DNA of 25,810 bases from Nitrospirota bacterium (GTDB lineage: Bacteria; JACPQY01): positions 1 to 25,810 of the forward strand of contig JACPAV010000059.1 in assembly GCA_016180645.1 (NCBI GenBank). Direction: 5' to 3'. Position numbers and translations under genes: made by a program. This document shows positions 1 to 8,036 of the stretch, piece after piece (positions within the stretch are counted from its first letter, which is position 1; each line of letters opens with the position of its first letter). The notes under the pieces were generated by a model. It worked only from the letters and a program-made list of their open reading frames with translations. It was not told the DNA's origin and did not search any database.

Positions 1-33
1 CTATGATTGCCAGAGGCCATGAAATGACCTCCC

Positions 34-669
34 ATGGGACCGAAAACTGTAACCCATTTACCCCAGGGGGACCTGGGACATAAGCTCCGGGACAGAACAT
101 TGTACACGGGTCGCGAATTTGACCCTCAAACAGGGCTTCAGTATTTCCGAAGGCGCTACTATGATCCAAGTGCAGGGAGATTCTTGCAGAGAGACCCCAT
201 CTCGATAGCCAGTTGGCGCGTTCCCGTTCAATTCTCCTTGGAGGCGATGTTCGCAGGGAACCTGACATCACCACTGTTTCGTCTGCTTCGGGCGGGTCTG
301 AACTCATACACGTACGTATTTAACAACCCGCTAAGTCTTACTGATCCATGGGGACTCTTGGGGGGCGAAGGAAATAGACCTCCCGGCGGTGCTCAACCGA
401 CATCTGGCGATTTTCCTTGGCCGCAGGTACCACCATCCACTTCACGCGAGCCTCTACCCCCACCCGGGCCGCCGTCACCGGAAGCGGAGGATCCCAACAT
501 CCCGCACGATATGGGCATGCCAAGATTGTACTGTCCGGCCCTATGCTTACTGGCGGACATGTCCGCTTTCGCGGGCGGTAGGGCGGCGGCAGGAGGCGCA
601 GGAGGAGCCGCAGCCGGCCTGATATGCACAGTTGTCTCTGAGTCATTGTGCGAACTGATGTGCCCCTAG
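34..669 (+). CDS. Rhs-family core C-terminal tip (orphan fragment)
   Basis: Residues 25-55 carry the classic Rhs/YD core signature: YTGREFDP.TGLQYFRRRYYDP..GRFLQRDPI. Residues 90-110 have the usual end of the core, NSYTYVFNNPLSLTDPWGL, although about 30 residues are inserted between RDPI and this part. In the family the core builds the end of a large secreted shell and the variable tail after it is a toxin. Here the tail (about 100 aa) is Pro-rich, then Gly/Ala-rich with four or five Cys, and I do not recognise its fold. The frame is closed by a stop at 25-27, so the long N-terminal repeat region is absent. This looks like an orphan tip cassette or a truncated gene. The small membrane protein gene that starts 4 nt after the stop may be its partner (inference). 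Confidence 0.75.
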   Translation: MGPKTVTHLPQGDLGHKLRDRTLYTGREFDPQTGLQYFRRRYYDPSAGRFLQRDPISIASWRVPVQFSLEAMFAGNLTSPLFRLLRAGLNSYTYVFNNPLSLTDPWGLLGGEGNRPPGGAQPTSGDFPWPQVPPSTSREPLPPPGPPSPEAEDPNIPHDMGMPRLYCPALCLLADMSAFAGGRAAAGGAGGAAAGLICTVVSESLCELMCP

Positions 670-673
670 CGGC

Positions 674-1009
674 ATGTGGCGGATTCCCAACGATATTGGT
701 GGCTGGGTACTTCTGGTCGCGGCACTGTTGTTTCTATCGCGTCTGAAATGGAGTGATCTTCGCATGCCCTCTTCGCCTTTGCGGCGCAGAGTTGTGGTTA
801 CGATGCTGCTGATGCTATCGCTTCCGGGGCTGGTATTCTTTGCCTACATCGGCTTCAGGATATTCAAGCCTGTGCCTGACGTTGCCGGCAAGTATTCAGA
901 CATGTTGGCTGACTTTGTTGCCTTCGCGTTGTTTCTGCTGGCCGGTGTAGCGATAGCGTGGTTTCGGTGGAAGTTGTCTAGACGAAGCGAAGTGCCCCCA
1001 CACGAATAG
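674..1009 (+). CDS. small integral membrane protein, possible Rhs-tip immunity protein
   Basis: A 111-aa protein with three clear hydrophobic segments: residues about 9-22 (GWVLLVAALLFL), 40-63 (VVTMLLMLSLPGLVFFAYIGF) and 78-98 (MLADFVAFALFLLAGVAIAWF). Short basic stretches lie between them and the tail is charged. The ATG lies 4 nt downstream of the stop of the Rhs tip gene, which suggests translational coupling. In Rhs and other polymorphic toxin systems the gene just after the variable toxin tip usually encodes the immunity protein, and membrane immunity proteins are common. That assignment is positional only; no family is recognised. The gene ends with TAG. Confidence 0.55.
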   Translation: MWRIPNDIGGWVLLVAALLFLSRLKWSDLRMPSSPLRRRVVVTMLLMLSLPGLVFFAYIGFRIFKPVPDVAGKYSDMLADFVAFALFLLAGVAIAWFRWKLSRRSEVPPHE

Positions 1010-1227
1010 AGAAATGAATCGGGTCAGATCGAGCAAGTGGTGACGAAGGTCTTGCCCGGACCTGGTTTTTCCCAAAGGGACCATGGGGTCAGTCGTCATG
1101 GCCGGCTGGCCACCCGCGAACGATGAAAATGATCTTGTAGCGGGTTCATCGTGGCCTACAAGATGTTGCGTGTGGAAGAGCATTTTCGACGTAGACATGT
1201 ATATCTTGACAATCTTATGTTCGACAC

Positions 1228-1662
1228 TTGCGATCGAGCGGCCCGGCCCTTTCCACGTTTGAGTACGCGTATGATAAGGTAGGGAACAGGACGAGCATGA
1301 AGACGCTCGACGGCTTGCACCAATACACATACGATCCCCTCTACCGGCTCACCAAGGCCGATTATCCAAATGGCTATCCGTTCAAAGACGAGGAGTTCCA
1401 GTACGACCCCGTGGGCAACCGATTGGCCCGCCTGACACCCACGGAACAGGAACGCCTGCACAAGTATGACGCTGCCAACCGCCTCTTGGAAGACGACCAG
1501 TTCAAATACGAGTGGGACATGAACGGCAACATGATTTCCAAGACTCCGAAGTGCCCGACCCCTAACCCCTGTGCCCTGACCCCTACTCGATACCGTTACG
1601 ACGCCGAGAACATGCTCGTTCATGCAGCATGCCGGGGGTCAGGTCTTTCGCTGATGCATTGA
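1228..1662 (+). pseudogene. Rhs/YD-repeat protein fragment
   Basis: The reading frame contains several YD repeats: YAYDKVGNRTSM, YTYDPLYRLTKADYPNG, FQYDPVGNRLARL, HKYDAANRLL, YEWDMNGNMISK and YRYDAENMLVHA. These are typical of the middle of Rhs shells, which are normally more than 1000 aa long. Only about 140 codons remain, and the frame ends soon after the last repeat. Core-tip sequence lies upstream rather than downstream, so this piece and the tip at 34-669 cannot form one intact gene. I read it as a remnant left by recombination. No start with a good ribosome binding site is visible; the ATG at 1228 is only the first in frame. Confidence 0.7.
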
Positions 1663-2017
1663 CAGGCTATTATGCTCGCATGTCTGGGGCGGTGGCGGGA
1701 TCGGAACGGACCGTGATTGCGCCTCGCCCGCCTGATGCTCGGGTTCGAATCTTGACGAAGCCCTCGAAGTTCATGCCATACAACTTGCCATGGTGGTCAG
1801 CGCCCAACTTGGCCAGCCGGTTTGACGAGGAACCGAGGATTGAGGGGCCATTCCGAAGAACGTCAACGCGAACGGCGTTGGCACACGCTCGGTGATGGTC
1901 TCGCGGCCGAGATTCCTGATCGACTCCTTGACCTCAACCTGCAAAGTGTTCAGTTCGGGTTTACGAATAACTCGATGTTCTTTGTTGATCGCCGCCGGGG
2001 CGGGGTAGGACCTGACC
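1663..2017. other. 355-bp region without a convincing gene
   Basis: Nothing here can be assigned firmly. On the minus strand a frame between about 1771 and 2010 has coding-like composition (segment NKEHRVIRKPELNTLQVEVKESI) but it would overlap the 3' end of the CoiA-like gene in another frame. The left edge contains GGGGGTCAGGTC at about 1632. A T-arm-like string (GGGTTCGAATC, about 1740) has no matching acceptor or anticodon arms and is not a tRNA. Confidence 0.3.
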
Positions 2018-3154
2018 TCAGGCGTGCGGCTTCCGTTCCGATTGGACCCGAAACTTCCAGAGCCCCTTCGCGCGGTCGACCGGAGCGATAACGTTTTCCC
2101 TTGCAAGTAGCTGGAGCCAGCCTTCGATGTCCCGCCGGAGGAAGGCGAGATTCACTTTGAAGTGTTTATTCAGGAACCGCTGAATAGCCAGCACCGCGAA
2201 GGGTTTCGAGGCGTGGACGAATCGGTGGAACGCCGCCGCCCTCCAGAGTATCTGGACTGCCGATCCACCGTGGACTCCCTTCATGAGAGGGACGCTCTCC
2301 TTTCCGATCTTGAATTCCAAGAAATCGCGCCAGCGGAAGTCGAGCGGGTGGGGGCCGTCTTCCATTCGCCAGTGGTCCCGGAGCCGTTGGACCACCTCTT
2401 GGATTTTTGGATCCGCCGATCGGCCGGCTTCCTTGAGAAGCGAATCTAACTCAGAGTAGGCCGGGGTCGGCTCGGCGAGCGCCGTGGCCGCGGACGTGCC
2501 TTCGACGGCCAGCTGATAGGCGTGCGCCGCAGGCGCGAGCGTGGTCACCGGTCTGGCGGAGGTGGGGGCGAGGGCGTTCTCCGGGAACAGAATCTCCCAG
2601 AAAGTGCTACTTTCGCCTGAGAAGGCGTATAGCAGCCGTCCGGGCGCGTGCTTCTGGAGGTATCTCTCTCCGGGACTCAGCGAGAAACCCCAACCTCTCC
2701 GGAGCAGGAAGTGCCGTCCTCCGGTCGAGAACCGTTCCCCTCCGTCCAGGATCCAGATGATCTTTGCACCCGCCTTCGCGTAGTCGGTCTCCCGCGCCCG
2801 GATCTCCCTCGGATCGATGGGAGAGACCTGGCATTCCACCACGTACGGGTATCCCGATCGCTCGAAGTAGACATCGGCCACTCTCATGATTTTGGGGAAG
2901 AAGCGTTCCATCTGCACGGATCGGTTGTCGGGATCCTTGGCGAGGTGTTCGTGGACCGTCTCCTGCATCTGATAGTGGCGCGGAGTCTTGCCGTGATTGA
3001 CGCAGGTGGAATGGGCCTTGTGTGCAAAGTGGGGGACTCGAACCGTGCCTTTCCGGAGGATCACCAATTCGGAGCACACGGGACATTGGTAGTGATCTCC
3101 CCGGCTCGCCGCCCGGGCGGCAGTTCGTTCTCCTTCGTGGATGGCAACCAGCAC
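2018..3154 (-). CDS. CoiA-like nuclease (competence/DNA-processing family)
   Basis: A 378-aa protein that starts with GTG. The N terminus has a zinc-ribbon-like CPVC (24-27), followed by HFAHKAHSTC with further Cys/His. It then has a restriction-endonuclease-like core: VADVYFE (D94) and YVVECQVSP (E107, Q109), the D...ExQ arrangement seen in the CoiA family. Downstream, ETDYAKAGAKIIWILDG also fits the fold. CoiA-like proteins are predicted nucleases first known from natural competence and are also found on mobile elements. The C-terminal 150 residues are not recognised; they contain FWEILFP near 198, a short string also present in the membrane protein at 4490-5344. The gene is the last of a run of minus-strand genes, 163 nt after the HTH protein gene. 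It ends with TGA. Confidence 0.7.
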   Translation of the reverse strand: MLVAIHEGERTAARAASRGDHYQCPVCSELVILRKGTVRVPHFAHKAHSTCVNHGKTPRHYQMQETVHEHLAKDPDNRSVQMERFFPKIMRVADVYFERSGYPYVVECQVSPIDPREIRARETDYAKAGAKIIWILDGGERFSTGGRHFLLRRGWGFSLSPGERYLQKHAPGRLLYAFSGESSTFWEILFPENALAPTSARPVTTLAPAAHAYQLAVEGTSAATALAEPTPAYSELDSLLKEAGRSADPKIQEVVQRLRDHWRMEDGPHPLDFRWRDFLEFKIGKESVPLMKGVHGGSAVQILWRAAAFHRFVHASKPFAVLAIQRFLNKHFKVNLAFLRRDIEGWLQLLARENVIAPVDRAKGLWKFRVQSERKPHA

Positions 3155-3317
3155 GCGATGAACCTATCACCCCATCAGGGGGTGTTCAAAGAAGTGCCGG
3201 CCGGACGGGGGGAGTAGATTGGTTGTGAAATTCAGTCGCCGGCTCCCGGCACCTGAGATTTTCGAAGGGCCAAGGAGAGACGTGCGATCTTTGGAGTGCC
3301 GAGCCCTTGCGCTGCGC

Positions 3318-3875
3318 TCAAACCTGCTGTGCGGTCGCCCGCGGAAGCGCCGGCTCGCGGGGGAGGCTCTGTCCGTTCGATCGTCCGATCTGTGCACGGG
3401 CCAGGTCGGCCAGCGCCGATCCGATCCACGGGAGGACAGCGCGGCTCAAGTCCGAATCGTGTGCGAGTACGTTGTCGCGTATCGTGCGCAAGAGAACAAA
3501 AGGATCTTCCGCTGTCGATCCACCCTTCAACATGCAATCCAGCGCCAGCCACAGCTTGGTCCTCGCCCGACTCAGCAGTTTGTCGTCGTCGGCTTGGTCC
3601 ACCTCCGTGGTCGCCAGGAGCAGAATGATGGAACGGAGACCCTGAACGATTTCACCCACGGGGCATGGCTTTCGGGTCTCAGCCTTCTCACGTTGGACGG
3701 CGATTCTGAGTTTCGCAAGGGCCTTGCGTTCGGTCTTGAGCACGGCGGCCGGCGTGACCGAGAAGAGTTTTGCGAGTTGAGCAAGGGTCATGCCCGGTCC
3801 TGCCTCTCCTGATGTCGTCGCGGATCCTTCCGGTTCAAGTGCGGCTTCGTCCATCTGCAATACCAGTTGTCTCAT
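3318..3875 (-). CDS. hypothetical protein with sigma-region-4-like HTH
   Basis: The gene encodes 185 aa. Residues 28-57 (MTLAQLAKLFSVTPAAVLKTERKALAKLR) read like a helix-turn-helix of the sigma-70 region 4 or LuxR type, with the pattern 'LAKLF.VT...V...E..AL.KLR'. The rest is mostly alpha-helical and has no motif that I recognise. The start is well supported: GGGAAAGGAGAGGCC lies directly before the ATG at 3875. An AT-rich promoter region lies further upstream and includes ATACTGTAGTAT (3958-3969), a motif also found in front of the XRE gene at 20395. A DNA-binding regulatory role is plausible but not shown. Confidence 0.6.
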   Translation of the reverse strand: MRQLVLQMDEAALEPEGSATTSGEAGPGMTLAQLAKLFSVTPAAVLKTERKALAKLRIAVQREKAETRKPCPVGEIVQGLRSIILLLATTEVDQADDDKLLSRARTKLWLALDCMLKGGSTAEDPFVLLRTIRDNVLAHDSDLSRAVLPWIGSALADLARAQIGRSNGQSLPREPALPRATAQQV

Positions 3876-3957
3876 GGCCTCTCCTTTCCCTGATTCATCG
3901 GATCACTGTCTCTCTCCCATTGCCTGCATCCTACCATATACCATATCTTAGTACAGA

Positions 3958-3970
3958 ATACTACAGTATG
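3958..3970 (-). promoter_or_regulatory. operator-like motif CATACTGTAGTAT, copy 1
   Basis: On the minus strand the sequence reads CATACTGTAGTAT, with inverted half-sites ATACT and AGTAT around GT. It is identical over 13 nt to 20368-20380 and sits about 85 nt upstream of the start at 3875, in an unusually AT-rich patch (about 3930-3970) that also holds TAAGAT and TATGGT as possible -10 boxes. The identity to the second copy makes a shared regulator plausible. Confidence 0.45.
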
Positions 3971-3996
3971 GGTTATGGTCCCGATCCGGGGGCGGG

Positions 3997-4488
3997 TCAG
4001 GCGGACGGCCGGTTTCGCGAAGGTCCTTCGAGCCAGGCCTCGGCCGGTAGCCACCAGGGGACTCCGGCCTCGCGCCGATTCCGAACGGCAGCCCGGCTGT
4101 CGATCTCGAATCGTTTCTCGATCACCTCGATACTCTCCTCCGTGAACGACACTCCAGCGAGCTCCTCTGACATGACTTCGGGGAGGAAGATGCTCCACGT
4201 CCCGGTTCCCATGAAGGTCTGGGCCACGTCGTCCTTTTCGTCCAGAGGCTCACCGGGATTCCATGACCATGAAGGATTTCCGTCGTTCCGTTTGATCTCC
4301 CTGACGAGCGCGATTCGGCGATTTAGAGCGACGGACTGGAGTCGGAGCTTGGTATGGGCATCCAGATCGTTCCAAGCCACCTCAAGAAGGTACTTCTCCA
4401 GGAATAGGAATCTCTCCCTTCGCCCTTCGGGCCCCATGAGATACGCCTCGAAAGGGTCTCCGGCCTCGGTGTCAGGTTGCCGGACCAT
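3997..4488 (-). CDS. hypothetical protein
   Basis: A 163-aa soluble, acidic protein with many charged residues and several Trp, for example NPSWSWNPGEPLDEKDD and GTGTWSIFLPEVM. There are no membrane segments or signal peptide, and I do not recognise the family. The start codon lies one nucleotide after the stop of the 284-aa membrane protein gene, so the two are almost certainly co-transcribed and probably translationally coupled. It is the last gene of the minus-strand cluster that begins with the recombinases; the 3876-3996 spacer then carries a separate promoter region. It ends with TGA. Confidence 0.6.
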   Translation of the reverse strand: MVRQPDTEAGDPFEAYLMGPEGRRERFLFLEKYLLEVAWNDLDAHTKLRLQSVALNRRIALVREIKRNDGNPSWSWNPGEPLDEKDDVAQTFMGTGTWSIFLPEVMSEELAGVSFTEESIEVIEKRFEIDSRAAVRNRREAGVPWWLPAEAWLEGPSRNRPSA

Positions 4489-4489
4489 C

Positions 4490-5344
4490 TCAGTCGGTTT
4501 GGACGATCCGGATCTCCAGTTCCGGATTGGGGCCGGAGGGCCGCGCGAACGGATCTTGGTCTTTCTGAACGGCAGCTGCGGGTTGGGGGAGGGCGGCGGC
4601 AGGAGACAGAATCTCCCAGAATCCTCCTGACACGAAGATCGCCCTTACCGGAACGAGAGCGATCACGATCCAGGCGGGGATGGCAATGAGGAGATTGAGC
4701 GCGGTGGGAAAAGAATGTTCAAGGAGATTGATCCGAGCGCCCGAGTAGATAGAAGCCGCGAACTCACCGAGAAGGAGGGGCGCATAGCGACTGGGACTGA
4801 GGACGGCGTTTCCGGGCTCCAGGATCTGCTCCAGCCAGGCCGCGTAGACGAGGAGCGTGGCCAGAGAGGTCAGTGCGAACGCGAGCCGGACCGATCGGGT
4901 CTGGGCCGGCCTGCGGACGGCCATAAGGAGATCCGGCATCCGAACGAGGACGGCGTGGATTTTCGGCAACCGTTCAAAAAGGGTTTCCGGCCACCGGCAG
5001 ACTCGGCTAAGGCCTGATTGGAGCCGGCTGCAATCGGGATCGGCCAGGAGGCAGTAGACCGTCGTGAACACGCCCATCCAAAACGTGAAGGCGGCGGCCT
5101 GTCCGTGCTGGGCCAGGAGCCAGAGGCTCTGGAGATGGCAGGTTCGTCCGGCCCAAGAAAGCAGGCGTTCGGGGTGACCGCCCCTGGAGAAGGCGAGCAG
5201 CAGGATGCCAACCGCCGAGAGCCGTCGGAGAGGTTTGTAGTCGCCGGCTTTGGCGGATGCGGCCGCCTGCACTGTGGGTAGCAGGGCGATTACGAACAGG
5301 GACTCCACCACGTACGCGAGTCCGGCCCGGCGGTAGAGGGACAT
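4490..5344 (-). CDS. multi-pass membrane protein of unknown function
   Basis: The gene encodes 284 aa with about five hydrophobic stretches: residues 9-26 (AYVVESLFVIALLPTVQ), 44-52, about 85-100 (AFTFWMGVFTTVYCLLA), about 153-172 (LAFALTSLATLLVYAAWL) and about 213-236 (ALNLLIAIPAWIVIALVPVRA). The C-terminal tail is polar and Pro-rich. The string FWEILSP just after the last membrane segment is encoded by the same 16-bp DNA word as FWEILFP in the CoiA-like gene. The gene lies 42 nt downstream of another small membrane protein and 1 nt upstream of the 163-aa gene. The start ATG has only a weak ribosome binding site. The function is unknown. Confidence 0.6.
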   Translation of the reverse strand: MSLYRRAGLAYVVESLFVIALLPTVQAAASAKAGDYKPLRRLSAVGILLLAFSRGGHPERLLSWAGRTCHLQSLWLLAQHGQAAAFTFWMGVFTTVYCLLADPDCSRLQSGLSRVCRWPETLFERLPKIHAVLVRMPDLLMAVRRPAQTRSVRLAFALTSLATLLVYAAWLEQILEPGNAVLSPSRYAPLLLGEFAASIYSGARINLLEHSFPTALNLLIAIPAWIVIALVPVRAIFVSGGFWEILSPAAALPQPAAAVQKDQDPFARPSGPNPELEIRIVQTD

Positions 5345-5386
5345 CGAAGCTATCGTCTCGGGATCTCACCCGCTCTGGCCCCGTGC

Positions 5387-5737
5387 TCATTGCTCTTCAT
5401 CAGGGTCCTCCTCGAGGGCGTCCTCCACCGCCTGGAAGAATCGGTAGGCGGATGCGGACAGTATGAAGGTGAGCAAGAGAAATACAATCCACGAACCGCC
5501 CCGGACAAGAGGCGGGATCTCGACGCCATTCCGCATCAGATAAGTGCTCCAGATGAGTTCAAAGGCGGCGATCCAAAAGAGCAGGAAATCGGCGGCGGTT
5601 TCCCTGGCGTGCCGGAGGAGGGATCGCTCTGTCGGCGAGAGATCGCGGAGTTTCCGCCGGAGTTCCGACATGGTCATGGCGGGGATGCCGAACAAACGGC
5701 ACGCGGTCTTGAGGGCGGCGTCTCGAATGTTTCTCAT
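5387..5737 (-). CDS. small two-helix membrane protein
   Basis: A 116-aa protein with an amphipathic, basic N-terminal half (MSELRRKLRDLSPTERSLL), two hydrophobic helices (about residues 48-65, ADFLLFWIAAFELIWSTYL, and 80-98, GSWIVFLLLTFILSASAY) and an acidic tail (EDALEEDPDEEQ). I do not recognise the family. It starts 28 nt after the stop of the 756-aa recombinase and is probably co-transcribed with it. It is followed by two further genes on the same strand. The small size, paired helices and charged ends would suit a holin-like or toxin-like protein or an accessory membrane factor, but nothing in the sequence decides this. Confidence 0.55.
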   Translation of the reverse strand: MRNIRDAALKTACRLFGIPAMTMSELRRKLRDLSPTERSLLRHARETAADFLLFWIAAFELIWSTYLMRNGVEIPPLVRGGSWIVFLLLTFILSASAYRFFQAVEDALEEDPDEEQ

Positions 5738-5765
5738 GGGATGAGTCTACCACCCGAAGTCTGTC

Positions 5766-8036
5766 TCATTTACCGCCATCGTCTGCGAACAGATTTTCCG
5801 CAGTGTTTCCATGATTCCTTCTTCTGCGGATGTGCAACACGCGCCGCGCCAGATGTTGGACAACGGCCCCGGCCTCGACGAACCGCTGTCTGCGTCTGGT
5901 ATCCTTCATGGTGCATCCAGGCGGCGGGGTCTTCGTCACATGCAGATGGGGTTCCCGGTACATCCGGTGGGCGGCCTGGACGGAAACGCCAAGGAGGGGA
6001 GCTACCTGCCGCACCGGGAGCCAAATCTGGCCTGTGGGACTATCCAGATGTGTGGAAAGCGCCCTTTCCTGGGCAATCGGAAAAACGTGAACATAGAACG
6101 AGAGCGTCAAAGCCAGCTCAGCGTGACCGGCGAGCTTGGAGGCGGCCTCCAGGGGCATGCCGGCGAGGATCGCCTGGCAGATGGCCGAAGCCCGCAAGTC
6201 GTGCGCGGTCAACCTGCGAGCCAAGACGGTCCGAGACAGCTTGGCGAGCGCTCGATCAAGGTCATGCAAGGTCAGCCTGGAAGGGAGGATGGGCGGGCCT
6301 TCCCATTGGGAGGAGGTGGGTCCCTCAAGGGCAATCGAGCGGTCGATGCCATCCTGCACGAGCGATTTCTCGAGTTCTTTCCCTCGCTTTACGGCGCACG
6401 CGAGGACGATCGACGCCGGAGTGCTCATGAACGGTTGGTACAGAGGCACGCGTCTCCGGGACCGGCGGGTTTTCGTACCCTCGACCCACATCTCCGGCCA
6501 ACCCCAAGAATCGACACCGGTTGCCCGCTGACGAGCGGCTTCTCGCTTTCGAAGAGTAAGGGCGCAGAGGGCCGTCAGCGTGCGGAGGGTTTCCGCCGGA
6601 ACAGTCCCAACGGATCCGGCTTGCTTGATGAGCCGTTCGACGTCCTGCTGCGTTGGAATGAGCCTCTCCGGTCCCAAGATTGGGGAAGGGTTGCCGCGAA
6701 GTTTTGGAACTTTTCCCGTGCAGCCGGCTGCCGACCACATGAGTGAAAGCGTCCAGCCGTACACCTCCGCGTCATTCCACTTTGATGTCCCAACCCGGTT
6801 CTTCCCCGGTGGTGAGTTGAGCTGACAAATGGGAAGGCCGCCAAGCCAGTCCAGAAGGGCCGCGCCCGTGGAGATGAGTGTGGCAAGCGTGGCTCCACTG
6901 GTCGTGTGTTCGGCCTGCGACCGGGCTGCGGCAATGAGGGCCCACAGATTGAAAAGCCGTCCCCCGTTGGAAGGCGTGGCGAGCGGGCCGGCTTTCGTCT
7001 GTCGAAGGACTGGGGACCGGAGGAGGTCTTGGCAGGCGGATTGGAAGCTGCGGGCGGCGTCCAGGCTGTATCGACCCTGGAGGTGCCGCCGCCTTGCCAG
7101 GCTCAAGTCTTGTCGGATCGCGAGCTCGGGCTTTTCGGGTGGAGAGGCCCAACTCGCCGGCCTGGGGACGTCCGGCTTCAATCTGGAAGGCTTTGCGATC
7201 TCGACAAGACCCGATAGCGCCGAGACCATCCAGGGTGGATAGACCTCGATGAGATAGCGGATTTCGCTCGACCGGGTCTGAGAGACGGTTCTTGGCCGCG
7301 CCTTACCCATGAAAGCGAGCCACTTGAGGTATCCTTCTGGGGAGACCGACTCTCCAATCGGCCGATTGGGGGAGGAACGAAGCGCCCTCAGCAAGGCGAT
7401 GCGCTGCATGGGATGGCACGACCAGCGGAGCCATGTGGCTCCCTGGCGCCGATATGCAAGCAGGCCTGATCGGGGATCGTAGTCCCGCGCGGGAACAATT
7501 CCGCTCACGATCTGGAAAAACTCTTCGCCGCACGGCCCGCCGAAGAGCTGTAGACTTGAGAGCGCCTGCAAACGCAACTCATCAGCATCATGGTATCCGA
7601 GCATGCGATCGAGAAGCAGGTTTTGCCATGTTCGCCACCGGCTCGCCGGGACAAGCGCTCGGTCGAGAGGGTCGAAGACGGCCTCACGCTGGGGTTTCCC
7701 GTGGGCGAGGGGAATCCGAATCGAGATTCTGCCCTCAGCGGCGGACTGGAAGAGCGTGTGAAACAGAAGTGACTCGGCCTTGTACCGCCGGCTGGCTTGA
7801 CTCCGTGCCGGAAATCTTTGCCGAATTTTCTCCTGAGCCTCCTGGAGATCCGGCAGATCAAACGCGGTCGGGGCTTGGGGGTGCTTCGCCAGCCAGGAAG
7901 CAAGGATGTCCTCGATCAGACGGGCTTCGGGCCGTTCCTTTTCCGTAGGCGCTTCACCGGTGGAATCAAAGGCGAGCTCGGAGAGGGCGAGCGCGATTTT
8001 CTCGCGAACCTCGGACCTTGGACCGGGCGATGTCAT
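5766..8036 (-). CDS. large tyrosine recombinase with C-terminal excisionase-like HTH
   Basis: A 756-aa protein, about twice the size of ordinary phage integrases. The catalytic end is readable: a box I Arg in TLRKREAARQRAT, box II HDLRAS (H612, R615), GH at 637-638, and the nucleophile Tyr in SFYVHV (Y648). The spacing from the Arg to GH and Tyr (23 and 33 residues) fits the family. After the catalytic domain come about 90 more residues with WLPVRQVAPLLGVSVQAAHRMYRE (about 672-695), a winged-helix/excisionase-type HTH. A recombination directionality function could therefore be fused to the recombinase (inference). The long N-terminal half has no recognised domain. Its ATG overlaps the TGA of the 801-aa recombinase (ATGA), so the two are made together and may act as a heteromeric pair. 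Confidence 0.8.
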   Translation of the reverse strand: MTSPGPRSEVREKIALALSELAFDSTGEAPTEKERPEARLIEDILASWLAKHPQAPTAFDLPDLQEAQEKIRQRFPARSQASRRYKAESLLFHTLFQSAAEGRISIRIPLAHGKPQREAVFDPLDRALVPASRWRTWQNLLLDRMLGYHDADELRLQALSSLQLFGGPCGEEFFQIVSGIVPARDYDPRSGLLAYRRQGATWLRWSCHPMQRIALLRALRSSPNRPIGESVSPEGYLKWLAFMGKARPRTVSQTRSSEIRYLIEVYPPWMVSALSGLVEIAKPSRLKPDVPRPASWASPPEKPELAIRQDLSLARRRHLQGRYSLDAARSFQSACQDLLRSPVLRQTKAGPLATPSNGGRLFNLWALIAAARSQAEHTTSGATLATLISTGAALLDWLGGLPICQLNSPPGKNRVGTSKWNDAEVYGWTLSLMWSAAGCTGKVPKLRGNPSPILGPERLIPTQQDVERLIKQAGSVGTVPAETLRTLTALCALTLRKREAARQRATGVDSWGWPEMWVEGTKTRRSRRRVPLYQPFMSTPASIVLACAVKRGKELEKSLVQDGIDRSIALEGPTSSQWEGPPILPSRLTLHDLDRALAKLSRTVLARRLTAHDLRASAICQAILAGMPLEAASKLAGHAELALTLSFYVHVFPIAQERALSTHLDSPTGQIWLPVRQVAPLLGVSVQAAHRMYREPHLHVTKTPPPGCTMKDTRRRQRFVEAGAVVQHLARRVLHIRRRRNHGNTAENLFADDGGK

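Noticed and set aside
1730-1760. GGGTTCGAATC as a possible tRNA T arm
   Set aside because: Isolated string with no matching acceptor or anticodon stem on either side.
5390-6430. Long plus-strand frame of 346 codons
   Set aside because: It is antisense to the membrane protein and recombinase genes, which have recognisable motifs; it is a GC-driven shadow.
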